From the NCBI RefSeq assembly GCF_002157835.1, contig NZ_CP020809.1, positions 372,001 to 436,000 of the forward strand: 64,000 nt of DNA, written 5' to 3'. The stretch's first letter is position 1. The number at the start of each line of letters is the position of its first letter. Below the pieces are notes generated by a model, which ran no database searches, had not been told where the DNA came from, and saw only the letters and a list, made by a program, of their open reading frames with translations. This DNA comes from Mycobacterium dioxanotrophicus. GTDB lineage: Bacteria > Actinomycetota > Actinomycetes > Mycobacteriales > Mycobacteriaceae. A program made the position numbers and the translations under genes. Of this stretch, positions 55,427 through 64,000 are shown piece by piece.

Positions 55427-58400
55427 GTGATAATGGCTCCAAAGCAAATCGGGTTGTACAACTCGGCGTACGAACACGGCTCCTGCGGCGTCGCGATGAT
55501 CGCGGACATGCACGGCCGTCGTACTCGCGACATCGTCGACAAAGCGATCACCGCGCTGCTGAATCTTGAGCACCGCGGTGCCGCGGGCGCGGAGCCCAAC
55601 ACCGGCGACGGCGCGGGCATCCTGCTGCAGGTGCCCGACGAGTTCCTACGCGCGGTCTGCAAGGAGCAGGAAGGCTTCGAACTTCCGCCCGAGGGCAGCT
55701 ACGCGACGGGCATCGCCTTCCTGCCGCAGTCCTCGCGCGACGCCAAGCTCGCGTGCGAGGCGGTCGGGAAGATCGTCGAGGCCGAGGGTCTGCAACTGCT
55801 GGGTTGGCGCGACGTCCCGCACGACGATTCCTCGCTGGGCGCACTGGCCCGCGACGCCATGCCGACACTGCGTCAGGTCTTCATCGGCGGCGCCGAAGGC
55901 ATGGAGCTGGAGCGCCGCGCCTACGTCATCCGCAAGCGCGCCGAACACGAACTCGGCACCAAGGGACCCGGCCAGGACGGCCCGGGGCGCGAGACCGTGT
56001 ACTTCCCCAGCCTTTCGGGCAAGACGATCGTCTACAAGGGCATGCTGACCACGCCGCAGCTGCGCGCGTTCTACCTCGACCTCCAGGATCAGCGGCTGAA
56101 GAGCGCGCTGGGCATCGTGCACTCGCGGTTCTCCACCAACACGTTCCCGTCGTGGCCGCTGGCGCACCCCTTCCGCCGCGTCGCGCACAACGGTGAGATC
56201 AACACCGTCACCGGCAACGAGAACTGGATGCGGGCCCGTGAGGCGCTCATCCACACCGACGTGTTCGGGTACCACAACGACCTGAACAAGATCTTCCCCG
56301 TGTGTACGCCGGGCGCGTCGGACACCGCCCGGTTCGACGAGGTCCTCGAGCTGCTGCACCTGGGCGGGCGCCCCCTGCACCACGCGGTGCTGATGATGAT
56401 TCCCGAAGCCTGGGAGCGCAACACCGAGATGGACCCGGCCCGCCGGGCGTTCTACCAGTACCACGGCTCGCTCATGGAGCCGTGGGACGGACCGGCCTCG
56501 GTGTGCTTCACCGACGGCACCATCGTGGGCGCCGTGCTCGACCGCAACGGCCTGCGCCCGTCGCGGATCTGGGTGACCGAAGACGGCCTGGTCGTCATGG
56601 CATCCGAGGCAGGCGTGCTGGACCTGGACCCCTCGACCGTCGTGCAGAAGATGCGTCTGCAGCCCGGCCGCATGTTCCTGGTGGACACCGCGCAGGGCCG
56701 CATCGTCTCCGACGAAGAGGTCAAGGCCGAGCTGGCCGCCGAGCACCCCTACCAGGACTGGTTGGACGCAGGCCTCTTCCACATCGATGAACTGCCCCAG
56801 GGCAAGTACGTCAAGATGCCGCACCATCGGGTGGTGCTGCGCCAGCAGGCCTTCGGCTACACCTATGAAGAGCTCAACCTGCTGATCGCCCCCATGGCCC
56901 GCACCGGCGCCGAGGCGCTGGGCTCGATGGGCACCGACACGCCCATCGCCGTGCTGTCGGAGCGGCCGCGGATGCTGTTCGACTACTTCCAGCAGCTCTT
57001 CGCGCAGGTGACCAACCCGCCGCTGGACGCGATCCGCGAAGAGGTGGTCACCAGCCTGCAGGGTGTCATCGGACCCGAAGGCGACCTGCTCAACCCCGAC
57101 GAGAACTCGTGTCGCCAGATCGTGCTGCCGCAGCCGATCCTGCGCAACGCCGAGCTGTCCAAGCTCATCGACGTCGACCCCGACCACGAGATCCGCGGCC
57201 GCAAGCACGGCATGCGGGCCGCGGTCGTGAGCTGCCTGTATCCGGTCGCCGACGGTGGCTCCGGCCTGCGTCGGGCCCTGGAGGACGTGCGCACCAAGGT
57301 GTCACAGGCCATCCGCAACGGGGCCCGCATCATCGTGCTCTCCGACCGCGAATCCAACGAATGGCTCGCGCCGATCCCGTCGCTGCTGTCCGTCGCCGCC
57401 GTGCACCATCACCTGGTCCGGGAACGCACCCGCACCCAGGTCGGCCTCGTCGTGGAATCCGGCGACGCCCGCGAGGTGCACCACATGGCCATGCTGTGCG
57501 GATTCGGCGCGGCTGCGATCAACCCGTACATGGCCTTCGAGTCCATCGAGGACATGATCGACCGCGGCGTCATCACCGGGCTGACCAGTGACCAGGCCAA
57601 GGCGAACTACGTGAAGGCCGCAGGCAAGGGTGTGCTGAAGGTGATGTCCAAGATGGGCATCTCCACCCTGGCCTCATACACCGGTGCCCAGCTGTTCCAG
57701 GCCATCGGCATCAGCCAGCGGGTGCTCGACGAGTACTTCACCGGATTGCACTGCCCCACGGGCGGTATCGATCTCGACGACATCGCCGCGGACGTGGCGG
57801 CCCGGCACGAGCTGGCGTACCTCGACCGTCCCGACGAGTGGGCGCACCGCGAGCTCGAGGTCGGCGGCGAATACCAGTGGCGGCGCGAGGGTGAATACCA
57901 CCTGTTCAACCCAGACACGGTGTTCAAGCTGCAGCACTCCACCCGCACCGGGCAGTACTCGGTGTTCAAGGAGTACACCCAGCTGGTCGACGACCAGAGC
58001 GAGCGGATGGCCTCGCTGCGCGGTCTGCTGAAGTTCAAAGAAGGTGTGCGGGAGCCGATTTCGATCGACGAGGTCGAGCCGGCCAGCGAGATCGTCAAGC
58101 GGTTCTCCACCGGTGCGATGAGCTACGGCTCGATCTCGGCCGAGGCCCACGAGACGCTCGCCATCGCGATGAACCGCCTTGGCGGCCGGTCCAACTCGGG
58201 TGAGGGCGGCGAGAGCGTCGACCGCTTCGACCCTGAGGCCAACGGCGACTGGCGGCGCAGTGCCATCAAGCAGGTGGCCTCGGCCCGATTCGGTGTCACC
58301 AGCCACTACCTGACCAACTGCACCGACATCCAGATCAAGATGGCCCAGGGCGCCAAGCCCGGTGAGGGCGGACAGCTTCCGGGGCACAAGGTGTACCCGT

Positions 58401-60028
58401 GGGTGGCCGAGGTTCGGCATTCGACGCCGGGCGTCGGGCTGATCTCGCCGCCGCCGCACCACGACATCTACTCGATCGAGGATCTGGCGCAACTGATCCA
58501 CGACCTGAAGAACGCCAACCCGGCCGCCCGTATCCATGTCAAGCTGGTCAGTGAGAACGGCGTCGGAACCGTGGCCGCCGGGGTCTCCAAGGCCCACGCC
58601 GACGTGGTGCTCATCTCCGGGCACGACGGCGGTACCGGTGCCACCCCGCTGACCTCGCAGAAGCACGCCGGCGCCCCGTGGGAGCTTGGCCTGGCCGAGA
58701 CGCAGCAGACGTTGCTGCTCAACGGGCTTCGCGACCGGATCGTCGTGCAGGTGGACGGTCAGCTCAAGACGGGCCGCGACGTGGTGGTCGCCGCACTGCT
58801 CGGTGCCGAGGAATTCGGTTTCGCCACCGCACCGCTGGTGGTCTCGGGCTGCATCATGATGCGGGTCTGCCACCTCGACACCTGCCCGGTGGGCGTGGCG
58901 ACGCAGAACCCGGTGCTGCGCGAGCGGTTCAACGGCAAGCCCGAGTTCGTCGAGAACTTCTTCATGTTCATCGCCGAGGAAGTTCGGGAACTCATGGCGC
59001 AGTTGGGCTTCCGCACCGTCAACGAGATGGTCGGCCAGGTCGGCGCGCTGGACACCAGCCGGGCCGCCGAGCACTGGAAGGCCTACAAGCTCGACCTCGC
59101 GCCGGTGCTGCACGAGCCGGAATCGGCCTTCATGAACCAGGACCTGTACTGCAGCTCGCGCCAGGACCACGGCCTGGACAAGGCGCTGGATCAGCAGCTC
59201 ATCGTGCAGAGCCGTGAGGCGCTGGACAGCGGCGCGAAGGTCCGGTTCTCCACCAAGATCACCAACGTCAACCGCACCGTGGGCACCATGCTGGGCCATG
59301 AAGTGACCAAAGTGTATGGCGGGCAGGGGCTTCCGGACGGAACCATCGACATCACGTTCGACGGTTCGGCCGGCAACAGCTTCGGTGCGTTCGTGCCCAA
59401 GGGCATCACGCTGCGGGTGTACGGCGACGCCAACGACTACGTCGGCAAGGGCCTGTCCGGTGGCCGGATCGTGGTGCGGCCCTCGGAGAACGCCCCGGCG
59501 GATTACATCGCCGAGAGCAACATCATCGGCGGCAACGTGATCCTGTTCGGCGCCACCAGCGGCCAGGCCTTCCTGCGCGGTGTGGTGGGCGAGCGGTTCG
59601 CGGTGCGCAACTCGGGTGCACACGCCGTCGTCGAGGGCGTGGGTGACCACGGCTGCGAGTACATGACCGGCGGCAAGGTGGTCATCCTCGGTGCCACCGG
59701 ACGCAACTTCGCTGCCGGCATGTCCGGTGGCGTGGCCTATGTGTACGACCCGGCGGGCGCGCTGCCGGGGAACGTGAATGCAGAGATGGTCGATCTCGAC
59801 GCTCTGGACGACGCTGACCGCGAATGGCTGCACGGCATCATCACCGCGCACGTCGACGCGACGGATTCGGCCGTGGGGCAACGGATCCTGGCCGATTGGG
59901 ATGGCGAGATGAAGAACTTCGTTAAGGTTATGCCGCGGGATTACAAGCGGGTGCTTACGGCGATCGCCGAGGCCGAAGCCGCCGGTTCCGACGTCAACGA
60001 TGCGATCATGGCGGCGGCCCGTGGCTGA
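55427..60028 (+). CDS. gltB: glutamate synthase large subunit
   Basis: A 1533-residue GOGAT alpha chain. A short propeptide ends before Cys20 (EHGSCGVAM), the N-terminal nucleophile of the class II amidotransferase domain. The synthase domain has [17 protein letters not shown] and the 3Fe-4S ligands [15 protein letters not shown] near residue 1140; the C-terminal beta-helix ([13 protein letters not shown], then [19 protein letters not shown] repeats) closes it. It makes glutamate from glutamine and 2-oxoglutarate with GltD. GTG 55427 has GGAGG five bases upstream; ATG 55433 is an alternative. Overlaps gltD by 8 bp. Confidence 0.97.
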   Translation: MIMAPKQIGLYNSAYEHGSCGVAMIADMHGRRTRDIVDKAITALLNLEHRGAAGAEPNTGDGAGILLQVPDEFLRAVCKEQEGFELPPEGSYATGIAFLPQSSRDAKLACEAVGKIVEAEGLQLLGWRDVPHDDSSLGALARDAMPTLRQVFIGGAEGMELERRAYVIRKRAEHELGTKGPGQDGPGRETVYFPSLSGKTIVYKGMLTTPQLRAFYLDLQDQRLKSALGIVHSRFSTNTFPSWPLAHPFRRVAHNGEINTVTGNENWMRAREALIHTDVFGYHNDLNKIFPVCTPGASDTARFDEVLELLHLGGRPLHHAVLMMIPEAWERNTEMDPARRAFYQYHGSLMEPWDGPASVCFTDGTIVGAVLDRNGLRPSRIWVTEDGLVVMASEAGVLDLDPSTVVQKMRLQPGRMFLVDTAQGRIVSDEEVKAELAAEHPYQDWLDAGLFHIDELPQGKYVKMPHHRVVLRQQAFGYTYEELNLLIAPMARTGAEALGSMGTDTPIAVLSERPRMLFDYFQQLFAQVTNPPLDAIREEVVTSLQGVIGPEGDLLNPDENSCRQIVLPQPILRNAELSKLIDVDPDHEIRGRKHGMRAAVVSCLYPVADGGSGLRRALEDVRTKVSQAIRNGARIIVLSDRESNEWLAPIPSLLSVAAVHHHLVRERTRTQVGLVVESGDAREVHHMAMLCGFGAAAINPYMAFESIEDMIDRGVITGLTSDQAKANYVKAAGKGVLKVMSKMGISTLASYTGAQLFQAIGISQRVLDEYFTGLHCPTGGIDLDDIAADVAARHELAYLDRPDEWAHRELEVGGEYQWRREGEYHLFNPDTVFKLQHSTRTGQYSVFKEYTQLVDDQSERMASLRGLLKFKEGVREPISIDEVEPASEIVKRFSTGAMSYGSISAEAHETLAIAMNRLGGRSNSGEGGESVDRFDPEANGDWRRSAIKQVASARFGVTSHYLTNCTDIQIKMAQGAKPGEGGQLPGHKVYPWVAEVRHSTPGVGLISPPPHHDIYSIEDLAQLIHDLKNANPAARIHVKLVSENGVGTVAAGVSKAHADVVLISGHDGGTGATPLTSQKHAGAPWELGLAETQQTLLLNGLRDRIVVQVDGQLKTGRDVVVAALLGAEEFGFATAPLVVSGCIMMRVCHLDTCPVGVATQNPVLRERFNGKPEFVENFFMFIAEEVRELMAQLGFRTVNEMVGQVGALDTSRAAEHWKAYKLDLAPVLHEPESAFMNQDLYCSSRQDHGLDKALDQQLIVQSREALDSGAKVRFSTKITNVNRTVGTMLGHEVTKVYGGQGLPDGTIDITFDGSAGNSFGAFVPKGITLRVYGDANDYVGKGLSGGRIVVRPSENAPADYIAESNIIGGNVILFGATSGQAFLRGVVGERFAVRNSGAHAVVEGVGDHGCEYMTGGKVVILGATGRNFAAGMSGGVAYVYDPAGALPGNVNAEMVDLDALDDADREWLHGIITAHVDATDSAVGQRILADWDGEMKNFVKVMPRDYKRVLTAIAEAEAAGSDVNDAIMAAARG

Positions 60029-61487
60029 TCCGAGCGGCTTCCTCAAGCACACCAAACGCGAACTGCCGACCCGGCGGCCGGTGCCGCTGCGCCTACAGGA
60101 CTGGAAAGAGGTCTACGAGGACTTCTCCCACGAAACCCTGCAGGTCCAGGCCTCCCGGTGCATGGACTGCGGTATCCCCTTCTGCCACAACGGGTGTCCG
60201 CTGGGGAACCTGATTCCCGAGTGGAACGACCTGGTGTTCCGCGACCGCTGGCGCGACGCCATCGAGCGGTTGCACGCGACCAACAACTTCCCGGAGTTCA
60301 CCGGTCGGCTCTGCCCGGCGCCCTGCGAGGCGTCGTGCGTGCTGGGGATCAACCAGGATCCGGTGACCATCAAGCAGGTCGAGGTCGAGATCATCGACAA
60401 CGCCTTCGAGCAGGGCTGGGTCAAGCCGCTGCCGCCGGATGTGTTGACCGGCAAGAAGGTTGCCGTCGTCGGATCCGGCCCCGCAGGGCTGGCCGCGGCG
60501 CAGCAGCTGACCCGTGCCGGGCATGACGTGACGGTGTTCGAGCGCGCCGACCGCATCGGCGGGCTGCTGCGCTACGGCATCCCCGAGTTCAAGATGGAGA
60601 AGCGCCACATCGACCGCCGTCTGGAACAGATGGAGGCCGAAGGCACGAAGTTCCGCACGGGCGTCAACGTCGGCGTGGACCTCACCGTCGAGCAGCTGCG
60701 CGAGGACTTCGATGCAGTGGTGCTCGCGGGCGGTGCGACGGCGTGGCGCGACCTGCCGATCCCGGGCCGCGAGCTCGACGGCATCCACCAGGCCATGGAG
60801 TACCTGCCGTGGGCCAACCGCGTGCAAAACGGTGACGATGTGCTGGGTCCCGACGGGGAACCGCCCATCACGGCCAAGGGCAAGAAGGTCGTCATCATCG
60901 GCGGCGGCGACACCGGCGCGGACTGCCTGGGCACCGCCCACCGGCAGGGCGCGGCCAGCATCCACCAGTTCGAGATCATGCCGCGGCCGCCGGAGTCCCG
61001 CGCTGATTCGACCCCTTGGCCGACCTATCCGTTGATGTTCCGGGTGTCCTCGGCGCACGAAGAGGGTGGCGAGCGGGTCTTCTCGGTGAACACCGAGCAG
61101 TTCGTCGGCGCCGACGGGCGGGTCACCTCGCTCAAGGTGCACGAGGTCGTCATGACCGCGGGCAAGTTCGAGAAGGTCGACGGCTCCGACTTCGAGCTGG
61201 ATGCCGACATCGTGTTCCTCGCAATGGGCTTCGTCGGTCCCGAGCGTGAGGGCCTGCTGACCGAGCTGGGCGTGGAGCTGACCGACCGCGGAAACGTCGC
61301 ACGCGACAAGAACTTCCAGACCACCGAGCCGGGCGTGTTCGTCGCAGGCGACATGGGGCGCGGACAGTCTCTGATCGTGTGGGCGATCGCCGAGGGCCGC
61401 GCAGCCGCAGCCGGCGTCGACAGTTACCTGATGGGCCACAGCGCGCTACCGGTGCCGATCAAGCCGACCGCCGCGCCGCAGCGGTAG
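60021..61487 (+). CDS. gltD: glutamate synthase small subunit
   Basis: A 488-residue NADPH-dependent beta chain. N-terminal iron-sulfur Cys groups [16 protein letters not shown] and [13 protein letters not shown], the FAD site [15 protein letters not shown] near residue 150 and the NADPH site [14 protein letters not shown] near residue 290 are present. It passes electrons from NADPH to GltB. GTG 60021 overlaps the gltB end by 8 bp, so the subunits are translationally coupled. Confidence 0.97.
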   Translation: MADPSGFLKHTKRELPTRRPVPLRLQDWKEVYEDFSHETLQVQASRCMDCGIPFCHNGCPLGNLIPEWNDLVFRDRWRDAIERLHATNNFPEFTGRLCPAPCEASCVLGINQDPVTIKQVEVEIIDNAFEQGWVKPLPPDVLTGKKVAVVGSGPAGLAAAQQLTRAGHDVTVFERADRIGGLLRYGIPEFKMEKRHIDRRLEQMEAEGTKFRTGVNVGVDLTVEQLREDFDAVVLAGGATAWRDLPIPGRELDGIHQAMEYLPWANRVQNGDDVLGPDGEPPITAKGKKVVIIGGGDTGADCLGTAHRQGAASIHQFEIMPRPPESRADSTPWPTYPLMFRVSSAHEEGGERVFSVNTEQFVGADGRVTSLKVHEVVMTAGKFEKVDGSDFELDADIVFLAMGFVGPEREGLLTELGVELTDRGNVARDKNFQTTEPGVFVAGDMGRGQSLIVWAIAEGRAAAAGVDSYLMGHSALPVPIKPTAAPQR

Positions 61488-61507
61488 TCAGCCCGGTGGG
61501 CGGGGGG

Positions 61508-62842
61508 ATGGTACTGCGCCGTCGTGTTGTCTGCGGCGCAGTCATCATGGCCGTGCTGGCGTTGGTGGTGCACAACCACCTGGTGCCGTTCCAGACACAG
61601 TTCTTCGGGTTGACCGAGAACAACTACGATCTGGACACCTACCGGGCGGCTGTGCACCAGGTGTGGGACGGCCGAGGTCTGTACGACACGCCTGCGCTGC
61701 GCGGGGCGTGGTTCGTCTACCCGCCCTTCGCGACCCTGGCCCTCGCGCCATTCGCCTGGCTCGGATTCGATGTCGCGAAGTACGCCCTCCTGGCGCTGTC
61801 GATCGGCGTGCTGGCGCTCATCGCATGGCGCATCATGCGCCTGGCCGGTTTTCGCGCGGATGCCCGGTTGGCCGTGGTGAGCGGTGCGCTCGCGGTGATC
61901 GTCATCGACCTCGAGCCCGTGCAGGCGACGCTGTGGTGGGGGCAGATCAACGTCCTGCTCATGGCGCTGGTGCTGCTCGATCTGTTACGTCCCGTCGAAT
62001 CCCGCTGGCGCGGGATAGGTTTGGGTATCGCCGCGGGTATCAAGCTGACCCCGCTCGTGTTCCTGCCGTACCTGCTGCTCACCCGGCAATGGCGGGCATC
62101 AGCTACTGCCACACTGACATTCGGTGCCACCGCGCTGATCACCTGGCCGCTGCTGCCGCGCGACAGCACCTGGTTCTGGACTCACCTCGGCGATACCAGC
62201 CACATCAGCCGTCTCGATCATCTGGCGAACCAGTCGATCAACGGATTTCTCGCCCGGTACTTCGCCCCGCATCCCCGCCCGGAGTGGCTGTGGATTGCCG
62301 TGAGCCTGCTGGTGGTTGCCGTCGGTCTGGCGGTCGCGACGTGGGCTCAGCGGCGCGGAGAGCCGGCGCTGGCCGTGGTGCTTGTCGGTTTGATGGGCTG
62401 CGCGGTGTCGCCGTTCAGTTGGGCCGCGCACTGGGTGTGGTTCGCACCGGCATTCTTCTGGCTCGTGGCGAAAGCGGGCACGACACGAGGGCACTGGGCC
62501 CGAGGGTGGGCCTACCGGGCCGCCGTGCTGGTGGCGATGACGTTCATGTGGACGCTGCACCGTCCGGGACGCAACCACACCACCATGTACTTCAGCGGCG
62601 TGTACTGGAATTTCATCGACCTACGCGCGTTTTGGGTCGGCCAGCTCGCGAGCGGCTGGTATCCACTGGTGTTCCTGTGCTTCATGGTCGGTGCGGCGAG
62701 CTGGTTGCGGCTGAGCGCGCGTGACGAGATCGCCATGGCGACAGCGGATCTCGAGGACTACCCGCCGGAGTTTCTCGATGAGCGGCTGGGCGGTACGCCC
62801 GAAGCCGTCCCGGATCGAGAGGTCCGCGCCGGCGCCCAGTAG
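61508..62842 (+). CDS. GT87-like polyprenyl-phosphate mannosyltransferase
   Basis: A 444-residue membrane glycosyltransferase of the GT-C type, DUF2029/GT87 like PimE. About ten helices; the first outer loop holds NNYDLDTYRAAVHQVWDGRG with the acidic catalytic residues, and VYPPFATLALAPFAWLG and SINGFLARYF follow, as in mycobacterial alpha-mannosyltransferases for PIM/LAM. ATG 61508 comes after a G-rich ribosome-binding site; GTG 61496 is possible. It is 20 bp downstream of gltD. The acceptor is unknown. Confidence 0.8.
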   Translation: MVLRRRVVCGAVIMAVLALVVHNHLVPFQTQFFGLTENNYDLDTYRAAVHQVWDGRGLYDTPALRGAWFVYPPFATLALAPFAWLGFDVAKYALLALSIGVLALIAWRIMRLAGFRADARLAVVSGALAVIVIDLEPVQATLWWGQINVLLMALVLLDLLRPVESRWRGIGLGIAAGIKLTPLVFLPYLLLTRQWRASATATLTFGATALITWPLLPRDSTWFWTHLGDTSHISRLDHLANQSINGFLARYFAPHPRPEWLWIAVSLLVVAVGLAVATWAQRRGEPALAVVLVGLMGCAVSPFSWAAHWVWFAPAFFWLVAKAGTTRGHWARGWAYRAAVLVAMTFMWTLHRPGRNHTTMYFSGVYWNFIDLRAFWVGQLASGWYPLVFLCFMVGAASWLRLSARDEIAMATADLEDYPPEFLDERLGGTPEAVPDREVRAGAQ

Positions 62843-62908
62843 CGCCGTGACGATAGCGGCAAAGACGCGTTCTCCATCAGGGCGATTACTGGTGTCTATC
62901 GTTGACGC

Positions 62909-63793
62909 ATGGAGCTGCGCCACGTGCGTTATCTGCTTGCCGTCGCCGAGCACGGAAACTTCACGCGCGCCGCCGAGACCCTGCACATATCGCAGCCGAC
63001 GCTGTCGCAGCAGATCCGCCAACTTGAGCGGACTCTCGGGGTACAGCTGCTGGACCGCTCCGGGCGCGCGGTCCGCCTCACCGATGCCGGCGAGGCGTTC
63101 GCCGACCACGCCCGCAGCGCGTTGCGGGATCTCGATGCCGGTGAGCGCGCCGTGCACGACGTCCGGGATCTGTCCCGGGGCCATCTGCGCATCGCGATGA
63201 CGCCCAGCCTCACCGCCTACCTGATCGGGCCCCTGGTGCACCGGTACCGCACCGCATACCCGGGGATCACGCTGACGATCACCGAGACCACTCAGGACCG
63301 CATCGAGGCCGATCTGCTGGCCGACCGTCTTGACCTGGGGCTGGCCTTCAGTGGCAGCCATGCGGCCGGCATCGACAATTCGCCGTTGTTCATCGAATAC
63401 CTCGGCCTGGTGGTCGGATCGTCGCACCCTCTCGCCGCCGAATCCGGCTCGGTCACGGTGAGCCGGCTGGCGGCTCAGCCACTCGCATTGCTCAGCCGCG
63501 ACTTCGCCACCCGCACGCACATCGATGCCCATTTCGCCGCGTGCGAGGTGGCCCCGCAGATCGCGATCGAAGCCAACTCGATCAGCGCGCTGGTCGAAGT
63601 GGTGCGCCGCGGGTCCATCGCGACCGTCTTGCCGGACGCGATCACTCGGGCCCATCCTGACCTGCACGCCGTGGCACTGTATCCCGAACTACCCACGCGA
63701 ACTGTCGAGATGCTCCGGCGTGGGGCCGCCTATCACTCGGCGGCCGCGCACGCGTTCGCGGCGATGGCCAGGGCCGAGGTTCAACCGGGCTGA
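62909..63793 (+). CDS. cynR: LysR family regulator CynR
   Basis: A 294-residue LysR protein very close to E. coli CynR over the whole length: YLLAVAEHGNFTRAAETLHI and SQPTLSQQIRQLERTLGVQL in the HTH, then AVHDVRDLSRGHLRIAMTPS and FATRTHIDAH, IEANSISALVEVVRRGSIAT in the effector domain. It should activate the cyanase gene next to it when cyanate is present. ATG 62909. Unlike in E. coli, it is on the same strand as cynS here. Confidence 0.88.
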   Translation: MELRHVRYLLAVAEHGNFTRAAETLHISQPTLSQQIRQLERTLGVQLLDRSGRAVRLTDAGEAFADHARSALRDLDAGERAVHDVRDLSRGHLRIAMTPSLTAYLIGPLVHRYRTAYPGITLTITETTQDRIEADLLADRLDLGLAFSGSHAAGIDNSPLFIEYLGLVVGSSHPLAAESGSVTVSRLAAQPLALLSRDFATRTHIDAHFAACEVAPQIAIEANSISALVEVVRRGSIATVLPDAITRAHPDLHAVALYPELPTRTVEMLRRGAAYHSAAAHAFAAMARAEVQPG

Positions 63794-63905
63794 CTCAACT
63801 ATTGGCTGAATCGATCGTGCTGATGGATTTCACGTATTGGACGCTATGTAGGTCGGTCGCGCACGCTCGACGGGTCACTACAACCCGAAAGCGCGAGGAC
63901 GTCAC

Positions 63906-64000
63906 ATGGTGCACGCACAATTCGATCCCACAGCCCGCGAGATCCTGGCGGCCGAAGCCGTCGCTGCCAAGACCGCCAAAGATCTGACCTGGCAGCAGAT
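63906..64000 (+). CDS. cynS: cyanate hydratase, 5' part
   Basis: The first 31 residues of a cyanase, cut by the window edge (MVHAQFDPTAREILAAEAVA, then AKTAKDLTWQQI). The family N terminus has the same helix (e.g. LSKAKKDLSFAEIA in E. coli). Cyanase converts cyanate and bicarbonate to ammonia and CO2. ATG 63906 has GAGGA eight bases upstream. The neighbouring cynR supports the call. The 112 bp between the genes hold repeated TATTGG (63800 and 63835 regions), possible CynR contacts. Confidence 0.82.
   Translation, partial: MVHAQFDPTAREILAAEAVAAKTAKDLTWQQ

Noticed and set aside
57674..60055. 793-codon open frame on the minus strand opposite gltB
   Set aside because: A high-GC shadow frame rich in His, Val and Arg; the plus strand is clearly gltB.

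Overview
The window is high-GC, gene-dense, double-stranded coding DNA typical of a fast-growing mycobacterium (Mycolicibacterium type). The reasons are the GTG/TTG starts, many 4-bp ATGA/GTGA gene overlaps, an orphan Mce protein, F420/FMN split-barrel proteins, paired FadE proteins, and a block in the same order as M. tuberculosis Rv0135c-Rv0142 (TetR, cyp138, msrA, SnoaL-like, NAD-epimerase, DUF427, AlkA-like). No rRNA, tRNA or CRISPR was seen. About 62 protein genes, two decayed genes and one insertion sequence are described.

Layout. 0.1-9.8 kb: an O-methyltransferase, exported proteins, a DMT transporter, an orphan Mce protein, FusA2 with its usual FMN/F420 neighbour, and a frameshifted membrane protein. 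10-13.8 kb: a complete PotABCD-like ABC importer. 13.8-17.2 kb: a PyrE-like enzyme, a split-barrel/DUF2470 protein with no standard start codon, and maltokinase without treS beside it. 17.3-21.9 kb: an acyl-CoA dehydrogenase pair, then a MarR-controlled drug-type ABC exporter whose operator is a perfect palindrome at the marR start. 21.9-30.8 kb: a DUF222/13E12 remnant, glgX, an enoyl-CoA hydratase, pncA, and a tightly coupled four-gene membrane operon (YtkA-like, micro-protein, cupredoxin-like lipoprotein, polytopic protein) of unknown function. 30.8-34.6 kb: a UvrA-like ATPase, a VOC protein, an AraC regulator and a C39-like protein.

34.6-36.4 kb holds an IS110-family element. Its left-end non-coding region can be read as a bridge RNA in which all four expected guide segments match: two match the left and right genomic flanks, and two match the right and left ends of the element. 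This is the most striking signal in the window. It gives the element's boundaries to within a dinucleotide and shows that it separated two formerly adjacent genes.

36.6-41.0 kb is a small regulon: GT4 glycosyltransferase, methyltransferase and an alpha/alpha-toroid (prenyltransferase/cyclase-like) protein on one strand, then a second methyltransferase and a TetR on opposite strands. Near-identical palindromes lie at both promoter regions, which suggests an uncharacterised biosynthetic cluster under the local TetR.

41.0-52.1 kb is the cyp138-msrA-Rv0138/0139/0140/0142-like block with inserted genes. It carries recognisable operators: GGTAC-N6-GTACC pairs, a KstR-type site, and a MerR/SoxR-type 19-bp-spacer promoter. 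52.1-55.1 kb: a thioesterase and a CopB-like P1B-ATPase diverge from a CsoR/RicR-type palindrome. 55-61.5 kb: gltBD, with a structured leader. 61.5-64 kb: a GT87 mannosyltransferase-like protein, cynR, and the start of cynS, cut by the window edge.
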